From: JASFHF01 sp050123335
GTDB taxonomy: Bacteria > Pseudomonadota > Gammaproteobacteria > UBA12402
Length of the DNA: 18,281 nt
Assembly (NCBI GenBank): GCA_050123335.1
Contig: JASFHH010000031.1
Span: 1-18,281, forward strand
Reading direction: 5' to 3'
In this document: piece by piece, positions 7,020 through 14,777 of the stretch
How positions within the stretch are numbered: the first letter of the stretch is position 1
Layout: every line of letters begins with the position of its first letter
Position numbers and translations under genes: made by a program
Notes under the pieces: generated by a model
Database searches by the model: none
Told to the model about the DNA's origin: nothing
The model's input: the letters and a program-made list of their open reading frames with translations, nothing else

Positions 7020-9508
7020 TGCACTACCTCTTCTCTTATAACATCAATATTTTTATACTGCTCCTCAACAATTTCCCAAGCCCAATTAAGCTGCCTTTGT
7101 GATAAATATTCTCTTAAAAATCCATCCCGGTCATGTTGCTCAAGAATGTCTCTAATCATCTGAATATCACCTGGTCTACTCGCTGCACAAAATGCAAATG
7201 CTATCGGCCCTAATTCTAAATCAAACAAACGATTACCAAGACGCGACACATAATAATATTGCTGCTTCGACATAGCAGTTGATAATATCGATAATTGCTG
7301 TTCATTTAAACCTAAAATCTCATAAGCTTGCCTAATCTGTGGTTCTAAAATACGATCATTTGGCAATAACACTCTTGCAGGACACGATTCTAATAATGCC
7401 GGCGCAATTCTAGATCTTGCAACATCATCCACTGATTGTGTGGCAAACACTACGCTGACATTTTTCTTACGTAAACTTTTCAACCAATCGCGAATTTTAT
7501 CAGCAAATATTGGATGATCTAAAAACAGCCATGCTTCATCTAAAATTAATATTGTAGGAACACCAGTAAAACGTTTTTCTAAACGATGAAATAAATAACT
7601 CAAAATTGGCGCAATAATGCTTGGCATAGTCATTAATTCTTCCATCTCATAACATTGCCAAATATCATCGCATTCAATTTCATAATCAGCATCTAAAATA
7701 TGACCAAAAGGTCCAGCAAGTGTATATGCTGAAAGCGCATCTTTAATTTCACGATTTTGCACTAAAAGACTTAAACCAGTTAAAGTACGTTGTGATTGTG
7801 GCAATTCTGCAAGTGCATTTAATGCTTCCCATAATGATTGCTTAACTTCTGGTGTAATAACAATTTGCTCATTAATTAATAATCCTTGCAGCCACTCAGC
7901 CGCCCAAATCCTTTCTGCATCAACATCAATATTTGCTAATGGTTGAAATGCCAAACCTGCATGATCGTATTTACCTAATTCATAATAACCACCATTGACT
8001 CCAAGACTTGCAGCTAAAAAACTACCTCCCTTATCAAACACGAATACCTGCGCATCTTTGTAACGTTTAAATTGTAATGCTAACGTAGTTAAAAATACTG
8101 ACTTACCAGCGCCTGTTGGCCCAACCACCATCATATGACCAACATCACCGATATGCAGCACAAATCTAAATGGTGTTCTACCATGAGTATGCACATACAT
8201 TAATGGAGGAGCTTGCAAGTGATAATCCTCAGCTTGACCCGACCAAGTAGCAGAAAATGGCATTAAATGCGCAAGATTTAAAGTATGTAATAGTGGTTTT
8301 CTAACATTAGCATAAGCTTGGCCAGGCAAAGATGAGAGCCATGCTTCTACTGCATTAAAAGTCTCGCAAATGGTAGTAAAACCTAAGCCATTAATTACTT
8401 TTTCTATTTCACGCTGCATAGCAGTTACTGTTTCTAAATCCTTATCTATTACAGTGATGGTTGCCGTATAATAACCATAAGCAACATAATCTTCAGCCAA
8501 CTCTTTTAACGCCTCATCAGCATCTTTGGTTTTTTCCACAGCAGAAGTATCTAATAGTTGACTTTCATTTTTAGTAAAAACTTCCTGCAAAAGATGTCGC
8601 ATCCCTTTACGTTTAGAAAACCATTTTTGTTTATAACGCTTAAGTTGTTTTTCTGCCTCCAACTTATCCAATGGTATAAAGCGCGTCATCCAACGATAAT
8701 TTATCGGCAGTTGATTTAATTGATCGAGTAACGCCGGCATCGTGGCAAATGGAAACCCCAAAATAGAAATAGTTTTTAAATGATAATCACCCAATTGTGG
8801 CGAAATACCAGTAATTAGTGATGTATCCGCTAAATAGGCGTCTAAATACATTGGTATTAGTGGTGTATTAATTACATGATCTTTGGTAGAAATGGTTGAA
8901 TGCAAATATGTTAGTGTTGCATCATCATCTAAAAAATCAACCTCGAACATGAAAGCTTGTAAAATATCATAGAATCTCTGAGTAGTTATTTGAAAAAACT
9001 CAACTACATCTTTTTTTCTATCTTGTCGTTTTGATTGATTATCTTCTAAAAGCTCACTATGTACACATTTGTTTTTAGTCTCAGTGATAAATAACTTAGA
9101 TAAACGCGTTGCACTTTCTTCAGGCGGTAAATACTGCAATGTTAAATAATAACAACTTTCAAAACTAATACCATCTTTCTCAAATTTATCACGTCTTTCC
9201 GCATCAATTAACCAGCTAATTGGATCGGAAAAATCTGCTTTTTCTGGATAAGATGTATATGGTCTACGTTTTGCTTCAATGTAAAGCACCCAACCAGAAC
9301 CAAATCTTTTTAAAGCATTGTTTAAACGAGCAGTAATAGCTACCAATTGTGATTCGGTAGAAGATGCAAGATCAGGACCACGAAAACTTAAAGTACGCTG
9401 CAATGATCCGTCTTTATTTAAAATAATACCAGGCGCAACCAATGCCGCCCATGGTAATAAATCAGCTAATCGATCAGGATTTTTCTTGTATTCTTTATGC
9501 CTCATCAT
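6959..9508 (-). CDS. trbE: P-type T4SS ATPase TrbE (VirB4 family)
   Basis: This is the large AAA+ ATPase that powers pilus assembly and substrate transfer; 849 residues is full length for TrbE. The N-terminal domain (about 1-440) opens with the family pattern DLLPWAALVAPGIILNKDG and contains LRTL-type core strands. Walker A is GPTGAGKS (463-470), followed by the conserved FVFDKGGSF; Walker B is LILDEAW (654-660). Further conserved motifs are KSLRKKNVSVVFATQS and LLESCPARVLLPN. The ATG-ATG start at 9508/9505 follows an in-frame TAA directly and has no visible Shine-Dalgarno, with a 72-bp AT-rich gap to trbD, the widest in the front half of the operon. The 3' end overlaps trbF by 61 bp. Intact. 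Confidence 0.96.
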   Translation of the reverse strand: MMRHKEYKKNPDRLADLLPWAALVAPGIILNKDGSLQRTLSFRGPDLASSTESQLVAITARLNNALKRFGSGWVLYIEAKRRPYTSYPEKADFSDPISWLIDAERRDKFEKDGISFESCYYLTLQYLPPEESATRLSKLFITETKNKCVHSELLEDNQSKRQDRKKDVVEFFQITTQRFYDILQAFMFEVDFLDDDATLTYLHSTISTKDHVINTPLIPMYLDAYLADTSLITGISPQLGDYHLKTISILGFPFATMPALLDQLNQLPINYRWMTRFIPLDKLEAEKQLKRYKQKWFSKRKGMRHLLQEVFTKNESQLLDTSAVEKTKDADEALKELAEDYVAYGYYTATITVIDKDLETVTAMQREIEKVINGLGFTTICETFNAVEAWLSSLPGQAYANVRKPLLHTLNLAHLMPFSATWSGQAEDYHLQAPPLMYVHTHGRTPFRFVLHIGDVGHMMVVGPTGAGKSVFLTTLALQFKRYKDAQVFVFDKGGSFLAASLGVNGGYYELGKYDHAGLAFQPLANIDVDAERIWAAEWLQGLLINEQIVITPEVKQSLWEALNALAELPQSQRTLTGLSLLVQNREIKDALSAYTLAGPFGHILDADYEIECDDIWQCYEMEELMTMPSIIAPILSYLFHRLEKRFTGVPTILILDEAWLFLDHPIFADKIRDWLKSLRKKNVSVVFATQSVDDVARSRIAPALLESCPARVLLPNDRILEPQIRQAYEILGLNEQQLSILSTAMSKQQYYYVSRLGNRLFDLELGPIAFAFCAASRPGDIQMIRDILEQHDRDGFLREYLSQRQLNWAWEIVEEQYKNIDVIREEVVQCLNKARSLIKKHQIIEQTM

Positions 9509-9580
9509 TTATTTTATTTCATTTTATTTAATCTAAATTATTGATTTATCCCTTTCACTCCTAATATCCTTTCCCAATTT

Positions 9581-9835
9581 TTAACTTTTATAATATTTTT
9601 TATGCCGCAAGTGTCTAATAAAAACATCAAAAAAATGCGGATCACGCTTAGCAAAAAATACTGCTGCAGCATGAATAATTAAGCTAAACGGCAAAATATA
9701 AAATATATGCAGACCCAAAACTAATGCTGCGCAAATTGTCCAATTTAAAATCGCAAACCGCCGAGGCACTCCCATTAACATCACAGGAGACACTAAAGAA
9801 CTATGCAATTTTATGCAATACCCTGGAGTAGCCAT
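9581..9835 (-). CDS. trbD: P-type T4SS protein TrbD (VirB3 family)
   Basis: A small inner-membrane protein of 84 residues that works with TrbE in channel and pilus biogenesis. It shows the TrbD pattern: a short polar N-terminus, MGVPRRFAILNW, two adjacent hydrophobic helices (about 31-50 and 52-63), then AKRDPHFFDVFIRHLRHK at the C-terminus. ATG 9835 has AGAGGA five bases upstream, and that site overlaps the trbC stop, so the two genes are tightly coupled. Confidence 0.9.
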   Translation of the reverse strand: MATPGYCIKLHSSLVSPVMLMGVPRRFAILNWTICAALVLGLHIFYILPFSLIIHAAAVFFAKRDPHFFDVFIRHLRHKKYYKS

Positions 9836-9844
9836 ATAAGTCCT

Positions 9845-10177
9845 CTAAAATACCGTGCCACCAGAAAAACCAAATAATGTTACCACTAAAGTTGAAGCAG
9901 TAAATGCAATCGATAACCCTAGCACCACTTGAAACACTCGACGCATACCGCTACCAGCCTCACCAAAAGCAATACCAAAACCAGCAATCACGATAGCAAT
10001 AACACCTAAAATCTTAGCTACAGGACCAGTTAATGAATCTAAAATCTTTTGCAGCGGACTTTCCCACGGCAAACCTGTAGTAGAAGCATAAGCGTCAGAT
10101 AGCGTTAAAAACAAAACTATACTCGCCACACCAACATGTAAAAATAACATTTTTAATTTACTGTAAATTCTATTCAT
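9845..10177 (-). CDS. trbC: P-type T4SS pilin precursor TrbC (VirB2 family)
   Basis: The precursor of the major pilus subunit, 110 residues, and first gene of the operon. A signal peptide (about 1-31, cleavage near AYAS) is followed by LPWESPLQKILDSLTGPVA, the TrbC/VirB2 hallmark. Two hydrophobic helices flank a small polar loop (FGEAGSGMRR). In RP4 the pilin is trimmed and head-to-tail cyclised by TraF, which is also encoded in this operon. ATG 10177 is preceded by GGAGGG at a short distance. An imperfect -10 (GATAAT, plus-strand 10211-10216) lies upstream without a convincing -35, so I do not call a promoter. Confidence 0.92.
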   Translation of the reverse strand: MNRIYSKLKMLFLHVGVASIVLFLTLSDAYASTTGLPWESPLQKILDSLTGPVAKILGVIAIVIAGFGIAFGEAGSGMRRVFQVVLGLSIAFTASTLVVTLFGFSGGTVF

Positions 10178-10259
10178 GCGCCCTCCAAAATCTATACAAC
10201 CATTAATTGCATTATCCTATAGCTAACTTCTTATAAACTGATACACTTAAAAGTTGTTT

Positions 10260-10369
10260 ATTAAAGAGGTTTGGGTTGTTTTTTTCCCTCCCATGGTACA
10301 TCCCTGTACCTCCCGCGTCTCCATCCATGGACGCTAGGTCGTCAAAAAAACAACCCAAACCTCTTTAAT
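10260..10369. repeat. 110-bp palindromic element with 26-bp perfect arms
   Basis: The arms at 10260-10285 and 10344-10369 are perfectly complementary over 26 bp and enclose a 58-base, markedly more GC-rich centre. The centre holds two further stems: GGTACA/TGTACC (10295-10300 with 10305-10310) and GCGTC/GACGC (10315-10319 with 10330-10334), so the whole can fold as a three-way structure. It lies between the serine hydrolase gene and trbC. The compact shape and different composition suggest a dispersed palindromic repeat or miniature mobile element; it could also end leftward transcription from the hydrolase. No clear target duplication is visible. Confidence 0.7.
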
Positions 10370-10624
10370 TTGCACCAATTTATAAGGGTTTAGCTATAAC
10401 AATTTCCTTCCCGACCCATACTACCAATTAAATCACAAACCTCCAATGATTTTTGATGCTTTTAGATACAGATTGACCATCTGAACACTTAATACACTTT
10501 TTATGTGCCTCTAAACAAATATAATGTAGATTCAAAATCAAGGCTATAACGAGCTGTACTTCTTTCAGCGAATAAAATCAAGGGGTTAGAATCATACAAA
10601 ATAATTTTTAAAGAATGTGTGCTG
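10370..10624. other. gene-free stretch between the palindromic element and the serine hydrolase
   Basis: With the palindrome and trbC leader this is part of a 447-bp gene-free interval. On the minus strand two short overlapping open stretches occur (about 10430-10600), one containing a KCIKCS-like piece, but neither has a start, ribosome site or recognisable homology. I see no convincing terminator hairpin directly after the hydrolase stop. Confidence 0.4.
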
Positions 10625-11935
10625 TTATTTATGTCTTATTATATGTCGTCCGAATTTAAGTTTTTTTATAATCTTTTCTCTATTAATTGGCTGATCGCTT
10701 AATGCCATCTTATGTGAAATGCGATATTGTTGCCATTCTGGAGAAGTATATAAAATATTTAATATATCTAGTGCTACACTTCCTAAATAATCGCCAGAAT
10801 AGTCATCCATTTTACACTCATTTCCTGCAACACTGATTACAGTATTGTATAATGGCAACCACATATAGTAGAAATTGAATCCTAACGTACCGCCTTCATA
10901 GAACCATACTTCCCCAAAAGGCTGGATATCGAATTCTGCGAGGCCAAGCCCATAACCTCCTATTTTGAGATTTACTGGATAACCTGGTATACAATTACTA
11001 TCTTCACCGCTACAAACTAAAGATTTCATTTCTGCTAGTTGTTGTGGTTGTGTTGCTTGACCGCTGAAACACGCTCTTACCCAACGCACTATATCGCGAG
11101 TATTAGCTAACATACCGCCGGCGGCTCCAACCCAAGATGTATTGGGACTAGATACGTCTTTTAACGTACCATCAAGATATAAATAACCGTGTACGGTTCG
11201 GTTAACAATGTCTGCCGGATAATTACCATCATTATAATACGTATTTAATAGGTTTAAATGTATCGAACCTAATAATCTTTCATCCATGACTTGTTCAACA
11301 GTTTTCCCAGTTACTTTTCCAATTATCATTCCTGCCAAAATATAATCGGTGTTGGAATATTCCCAACCTTTTCCCGGTTTAAAATAACCTGCATGCTTTG
11401 CAGCAACATCAACCAATTGGAAAGGTGTCCATAGTTTGGCAGGATCAGCTATAATAGCATCCATAAATGCCTGGTCTTCTGTATAGTCATAAATACCACT
11501 TGTCATATTAAGTAGTTGCTTGATAGTAACGTTTTGCCACCAAGAAGGCCAAGATGGAAACTTTGAAAAATCTATATATTTACTTATTGGATCATCAATA
11601 CGCAATTTTCCCTCTGCTTCTAGCTGTAAAATAATCGCTGAAACAAATGATTTGGTAATACTGCCAATTTGAAACAAATGCCCAGTAGTTATTGTTGTAG
11701 AACCACCAACTGTTGTGGTTCCACTTTCAAAATCACGAGTAGTGTATTCCGCCGGCAAACTAATACTAGCTTGCAGTCCGGGAACCTTATACTTAGAACG
11801 ACAATTGTCCAAAGCCTCTTGTATCTTCAAATTGGTTGGAGAAACAGAAGCAGCGTAAGAAGCAGTGAACATTGACATTACAATAATAATTGCAATAATT
11901 TTAAATAATAAAAATGCGTTTTTATTGTTAAACAT
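10625..11935 (-). CDS. exported serine hydrolase, beta-lactamase/DD-peptidase fold (PF00144 type)
   Basis: A 436-residue protein with a signal peptide (about 1-28, TASYA end) and a serine beta-lactamase-like domain. SxxK is SITK (Ser92, Lys95) in the context FQIGSITKSF, and the YxN motif is Tyr193-Ser-Asn195. The third motif, normally HxG, reads Tyr346-Glu-Gly in YEGGTLGF, so the His is replaced. This resembles Streptomyces R61 DD-carboxypeptidase and class C-like esterases. The likely role is periplasmic hydrolysis of a peptidoglycan stem peptide, ester or D-amino acid peptide; the substrate cannot be told. ATG 11935 is preferred to the in-frame TTG 11947 because GAGG lies six bases before it. 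It has its own promoter and an RstA-like box upstream, next to the two-component genes. A basic tail (KKLKFGRHIIRHK) is unusual. Confidence 0.88.
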   Translation of the reverse strand: MFNNKNAFLLFKIIAIIIVMSMFTASYAASVSPTNLKIQEALDNCRSKYKVPGLQASISLPAEYTTRDFESGTTTVGGSTTITTGHLFQIGSITKSFVSAIILQLEAEGKLRIDDPISKYIDFSKFPSWPSWWQNVTIKQLLNMTSGIYDYTEDQAFMDAIIADPAKLWTPFQLVDVAAKHAGYFKPGKGWEYSNTDYILAGMIIGKVTGKTVEQVMDERLLGSIHLNLLNTYYNDGNYPADIVNRTVHGYLYLDGTLKDVSSPNTSWVGAAGGMLANTRDIVRWVRACFSGQATQPQQLAEMKSLVCSGEDSNCIPGYPVNLKIGGYGLGLAEFDIQPFGEVWFYEGGTLGFNFYYMWLPLYNTVISVAGNECKMDDYSGDYLGSVALDILNILYTSPEWQQYRISHKMALSDQPINREKIIKKLKFGRHIIRHK

Positions 11936-12002
11936 AGTTAACCTCAAATACTTATTTATCTCTTACCCTTTGTAAAATGCATACTTACCAAATTTGAATG
12001 TC

Positions 12003-12031
12003 ATTATAGAATGTGAACAATTTCGCACCAA
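12003..12031 (-). promoter_or_regulatory. promoter of the serine hydrolase gene
   Basis: On the minus strand a perfect TATAAT (12008-12003) lies 17 bases downstream of TTGGTG (12031-12026), about 70 bases before the start codon. The -35 is weak (TTG only), as expected if an activator bound at 12038-12058 is needed. Confidence 0.5.
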
Positions 12032-12037
12032 ACGGTT

Positions 12038-12058
12038 TTATGTATAAGTTTTGTATAA
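12038..12058 (-). promoter_or_regulatory. putative response-regulator (RstA-like) box upstream of the hydrolase
   Basis: Read in gene sense, the 21-bp site is a direct repeat TACA-N7-TACA (period 11 bp) flanked by TTA and TAA. It matches 19 of 21 bases of the site at 14465-14485 upstream of the response regulator gene. It sits six bases upstream of the -35 hexamer, the usual place for an OmpR-family activator. Confidence 0.55.
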
Positions 12059-12067
12059 AAATAGAAA

Positions 12068-13681
12068 TTAATACTTAGATTGGACTGGTAACGTAATTAG
12101 AAATTTTGTGCCTCCTAATGCTGAATCAAATACCTCTATAGTTCCACAGTGTAATTCGACAATGGCTTTAACGATACTTAAACCTAAACCATAGCCATTA
12201 TCCAAATTATCATGTTCTGATTTTAAACGTATGAAAGGCTCAAAGACATTTTTTTTATCTTCATAATGAATGATGATGCCGTCATCTTCAACCGCAATAA
12301 ATAATTTTTCGGCTGTATTCCAAACAGAAATTTTAATTTGGTTTTTTGCATAACGAAAAGCATTATCAATTAAATTATTAAGTGCATATCCCATGTATTT
12401 CTTATCTACTATTGCTTGCTCAATCTTGGATAAATTAAATGTGGTTGAAATCTTGATATGTTGTTTATTGTCTATATATTTTTTCACACTCATTTTGATG
12501 AGATTAACAATATTTGTTTTTTTAAGATCAAGTTTCAATTGTTTAGATGTCAATCGCGAATAACATAAAAAATTATTGGTTAAATCATTTAATTCATTAA
12601 GATTTTCTTTTAAATTAGCAACATCTTGTTGTAATTTATCTCCATATTGTAATTTTTCCATTTTTTCTATAATAAATAACATTCTAGAAATTGGCGTGCG
12701 ACTTTCATGTGCTACCAATCTAGTTAAAACTTGTTGAGATTTCATTAAGTTTTTTATTCGTTGACCCATCTCAAGAATATTTGCATATACTCTATACATG
12801 CTTGAATACTTAGAAAGCTTGGTTGTAACATTAAAATCACCGCGGCTATAATGATCCGTGATAATAAAAATTTTACGAATAGCTCGCCCAAAAAATAAAT
12901 GCGAAATAAAAAGAAAGCAAAGCACAACAAACAAAAAAGTCGCATAAATTATATGCATTTCATATCTATCAAAATAATCAATTGGCATAGGTCCAGTATG
13001 AATTAAAAAATTTGTACCAGGAATTTTGCTATAAAAGTTTCGAACCTCCTCTTTCTTAGTTTCTTCAATCGTAGTATCATTAACTTGAAGATTGCTGAGT
13101 TCTTTTGCAGATAATTTTGGATCGGTTTTACTTATAATCGATAACGGATAACCATAAATCTTTTGCATTCTGTTAGCTATTTTATTCCAATTTTTTTGTG
13201 GAGCATTATACAATTCCATAGTTATAAGCTTATTATTCCAAGCAAGCATATATTGCGCTATGTCATTTAATGTAAAATCATATGTTTTAAAAACATATTG
13301 ACTATGAGGAATGATCTTATATAAAAAATGATCACAATAATCAATACCTAAAAAAGATCGTTCATCTTCCATTTTAACAAAAACCTTTTTCCTTTTTAAT
13401 TCAGATATTTCACTTGCAGATAAATTAACTTTGGAAATTGGCAATACCTTTATATGCCCAGAAAAACCAGGTTTCATTTTGGCAATTCTATTATTCCATT
13501 GTGATAATGGATATTTTTGCAGCTTTAGCTGCAAAAAATTTAGCATACCTTTGTTTGTTTTTATAAGACCATTTTTAGCGAACATTATCCCGATGACGTC
13601 TACAACTTTATTCATAAGCGCAAAAGAACAAACAATAAAAATGATTAAAAAAATTATGTATTTTAATATAAGTTTTTGCAT
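12068..13681 (-). CDS. RstB-like sensor histidine kinase with a duplicated periplasmic sensor domain
   Basis: A 537-residue inner-membrane kinase. Helix 1 is about residues 5-28 and helix 2 about 243-264. The periplasmic part (about 30-240) is roughly twice that of E. coli RstB and looks like two tandem RstB sensor units. Unit one (about 45-136) has SQWNNRIAKM and PISKVNLSASEISEL; unit two (about 142-236) has KNWNKIANRM and IISKTDPKLSAKELSNL, ending FLIHTGPMPIDY. A HAMP-like linker follows. The phospho-acceptor is His325 in AHESRTP, where Ser replaces the usual Leu. The N box is NNLIDNAFRYA (435-445) and the G2 box GYGLGLSIV (496-504). The G1 box reads DDGIII instead of DxGxG. ATG 13681 overlaps the regulator stop as TAATG; the longer TTG start (13693) is less likely. 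Confidence 0.9.
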   Translation of the reverse strand: MQKLILKYIIFLIIFIVCSFALMNKVVDVIGIMFAKNGLIKTNKGMLNFLQLKLQKYPLSQWNNRIAKMKPGFSGHIKVLPISKVNLSASEISELKRKKVFVKMEDERSFLGIDYCDHFLYKIIPHSQYVFKTYDFTLNDIAQYMLAWNNKLITMELYNAPQKNWNKIANRMQKIYGYPLSIISKTDPKLSAKELSNLQVNDTTIEETKKEEVRNFYSKIPGTNFLIHTGPMPIDYFDRYEMHIIYATFLFVVLCFLFISHLFFGRAIRKIFIITDHYSRGDFNVTTKLSKYSSMYRVYANILEMGQRIKNLMKSQQVLTRLVAHESRTPISRMLFIIEKMEKLQYGDKLQQDVANLKENLNELNDLTNNFLCYSRLTSKQLKLDLKKTNIVNLIKMSVKKYIDNKQHIKISTTFNLSKIEQAIVDKKYMGYALNNLIDNAFRYAKNQIKISVWNTAEKLFIAVEDDGIIIHYEDKKNVFEPFIRLKSEHDNLDNGYGLGLSIVKAIVELHCGTIEVFDSALGGTKFLITLPVQSKY

Positions 13682-14370
13682 TATGTATCCCAAGCATTTG
13701 AAATAAAGACATAACCCAAATTTCGTACAGTTTTAATTCTCAGTGGATTTTCAAGATTATCTTTTAGTTTTTTTCTGAGATAAGAAATTCTAAGATCAAT
13801 AGTTCTATCAATACCGTCATAATGTGTTCCGCGCAACGCTAGCATAATATTATCACGATTTACCACCTTATCCGCATTATTGGCTAGAAATATTAACAAC
13901 TCATATTCTTTTGGTTTTAATGATATTTGCTGATTATTTAGCATAACTACGCGCGTAATAAGATTAATTTTTAATCTTCCAAATTCAAGCTCAGTAATTT
14001 TTTTTATTCTTTTTTCGCGCCTTATTAAGGCATCTAAGCGCGCTGCTAAAACCCGAGGCTCAATTGGCTTGTTGATGTAATCATCAGCACCAATATTTAA
14101 ACCAGCTATTTGAGTTTCATCATCATCGAGAGCGGTTAACATAACAACCATACCATTATAGCTTCCTCTTATAGATTGACAAACTTGAATGCCATCTAAA
14201 CCAGGCAGCATAATATCTAAAATTACTATATCCGGTTGCTCTCTGATAATACGAAATATTGCTTTATCGCCTCTATATTCACAATTAACACTATATCCTA
14301 ATTCAATCAAAAACGATTGAATTAGTTTAGCGAGCTGTTCGTCATCCTCAACTAATAAGATTTTAGTCAT
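13681..14370 (-). CDS. OmpR-family response regulator, RstA-like
   Basis: A 229-residue DNA-binding regulator. The receiver domain (1-120) has the acidic pair Asp9-Asp10, phospho-acceptor Asp52 (VILDIMLPGLDG), Thr79 (MLTA) and Lys101 (INKPIEP). The winged-helix domain (about 130-225) has LKPKEYELLIFLANNADKVV, GIDRTIDLRISYLRKKL and ends KTVRNLGYVF, all typical of OmpR/PhoB regulators. It is co-transcribed with the kinase gene downstream (TAATG overlap). A TATAAT element and a TACA-N7-TACA box upstream suggest autoregulation. The neighbouring hydrolase gene carries the same box and is a likely target. Confidence 0.95.
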   Translation of the reverse strand: MTKILLVEDDEQLAKLIQSFLIELGYSVNCEYRGDKAIFRIIREQPDIVILDIMLPGLDGIQVCQSIRGSYNGMVVMLTALDDDETQIAGLNIGADDYINKPIEPRVLAARLDALIRREKRIKKITELEFGRLKINLITRVVMLNNQQISLKPKEYELLIFLANNADKVVNRDNIMLALRGTHYDGIDRTIDLRISYLRKKLKDNLENPLRIKTVRNLGYVFISNAWDT

Positions 14371-14436
14371 TGATTTTACACCATAATTGTTTAAAAAGAC
14401 TTTATTTTAAGCGCAATGAGAGTAACAGAAGATAGA

Positions 14437-14442
14437 ATTATA
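14437..14442 (-). promoter_or_regulatory. -10 element of the two-component operon
   Basis: TATAAT on the minus strand, about 67 bases before the regulator start codon. No good -35 hexamer lies 16-18 bases upstream; the RstA-like box at 14465-14485 covers or abuts that position, fitting an activator-dependent promoter. Confidence 0.45.
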
Positions 14443-14464
14443 TACAATATTTTTACAAAAAACC

Positions 14465-14485
14465 TTATGTATAGTTTTTGTATAA
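14465..14485 (-). promoter_or_regulatory. putative autoregulatory RstA-like box
   Basis: In gene sense it is TACA-N7-TACA with TTA and TAA flanks, the same length and spacing as the hydrolase site at 12038-12058 and differing at two central positions. It ends 22 bases upstream of the TATAAT element. The E. coli RstA consensus, as I recall it, is TACATnTnGTTACA, also a TACA direct repeat. Confidence 0.55.
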
Positions 14486-14777
14486 GACACGTTTGTAATT
14501 ATCGAGTATGTTTGTTTCATATGTTGGCTTTTTCAAATTGTACCTTTTTGATATATACTTTATAAGGATCACAAAAATATGTTTCTATCCCCAGCTTGTT
14601 TTTAATTAATTAAAAAAACACCCTTCCAGTGCAAATATAATTTATTGATTTTATTAACCAATAATTACTATCCATCGAAACCACCATCCACAAAGCATAA
14701 TAATCATTTCAAAATCCCACATAATAAAATTCAAAAAATTTAAAAACACATCCATTTTTCAATTGATAATCATTTCA
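14486..14777. other. AT-rich gene-free stretch
   Basis: With the regulator leader this makes a 407-bp interval without a gene. It has stop codons in all frames, a TTAATTAATTAA-type palindrome near 14607-14619, and two copies of AATCATTTCA/C (near 14702 and 14766) on the plus strand. I see no RNA gene and no convincing terminator for nudI. Confidence 0.4.

Noticed and set aside
14700..14776. Fur-box-like AATCATTTCA/C repeats with GATAATCATT
   Set aside because: They lie downstream of nudI and about 350 bp from the regulator gene, match only half of the Fur consensus, and are expected by chance in such AT-rich DNA.
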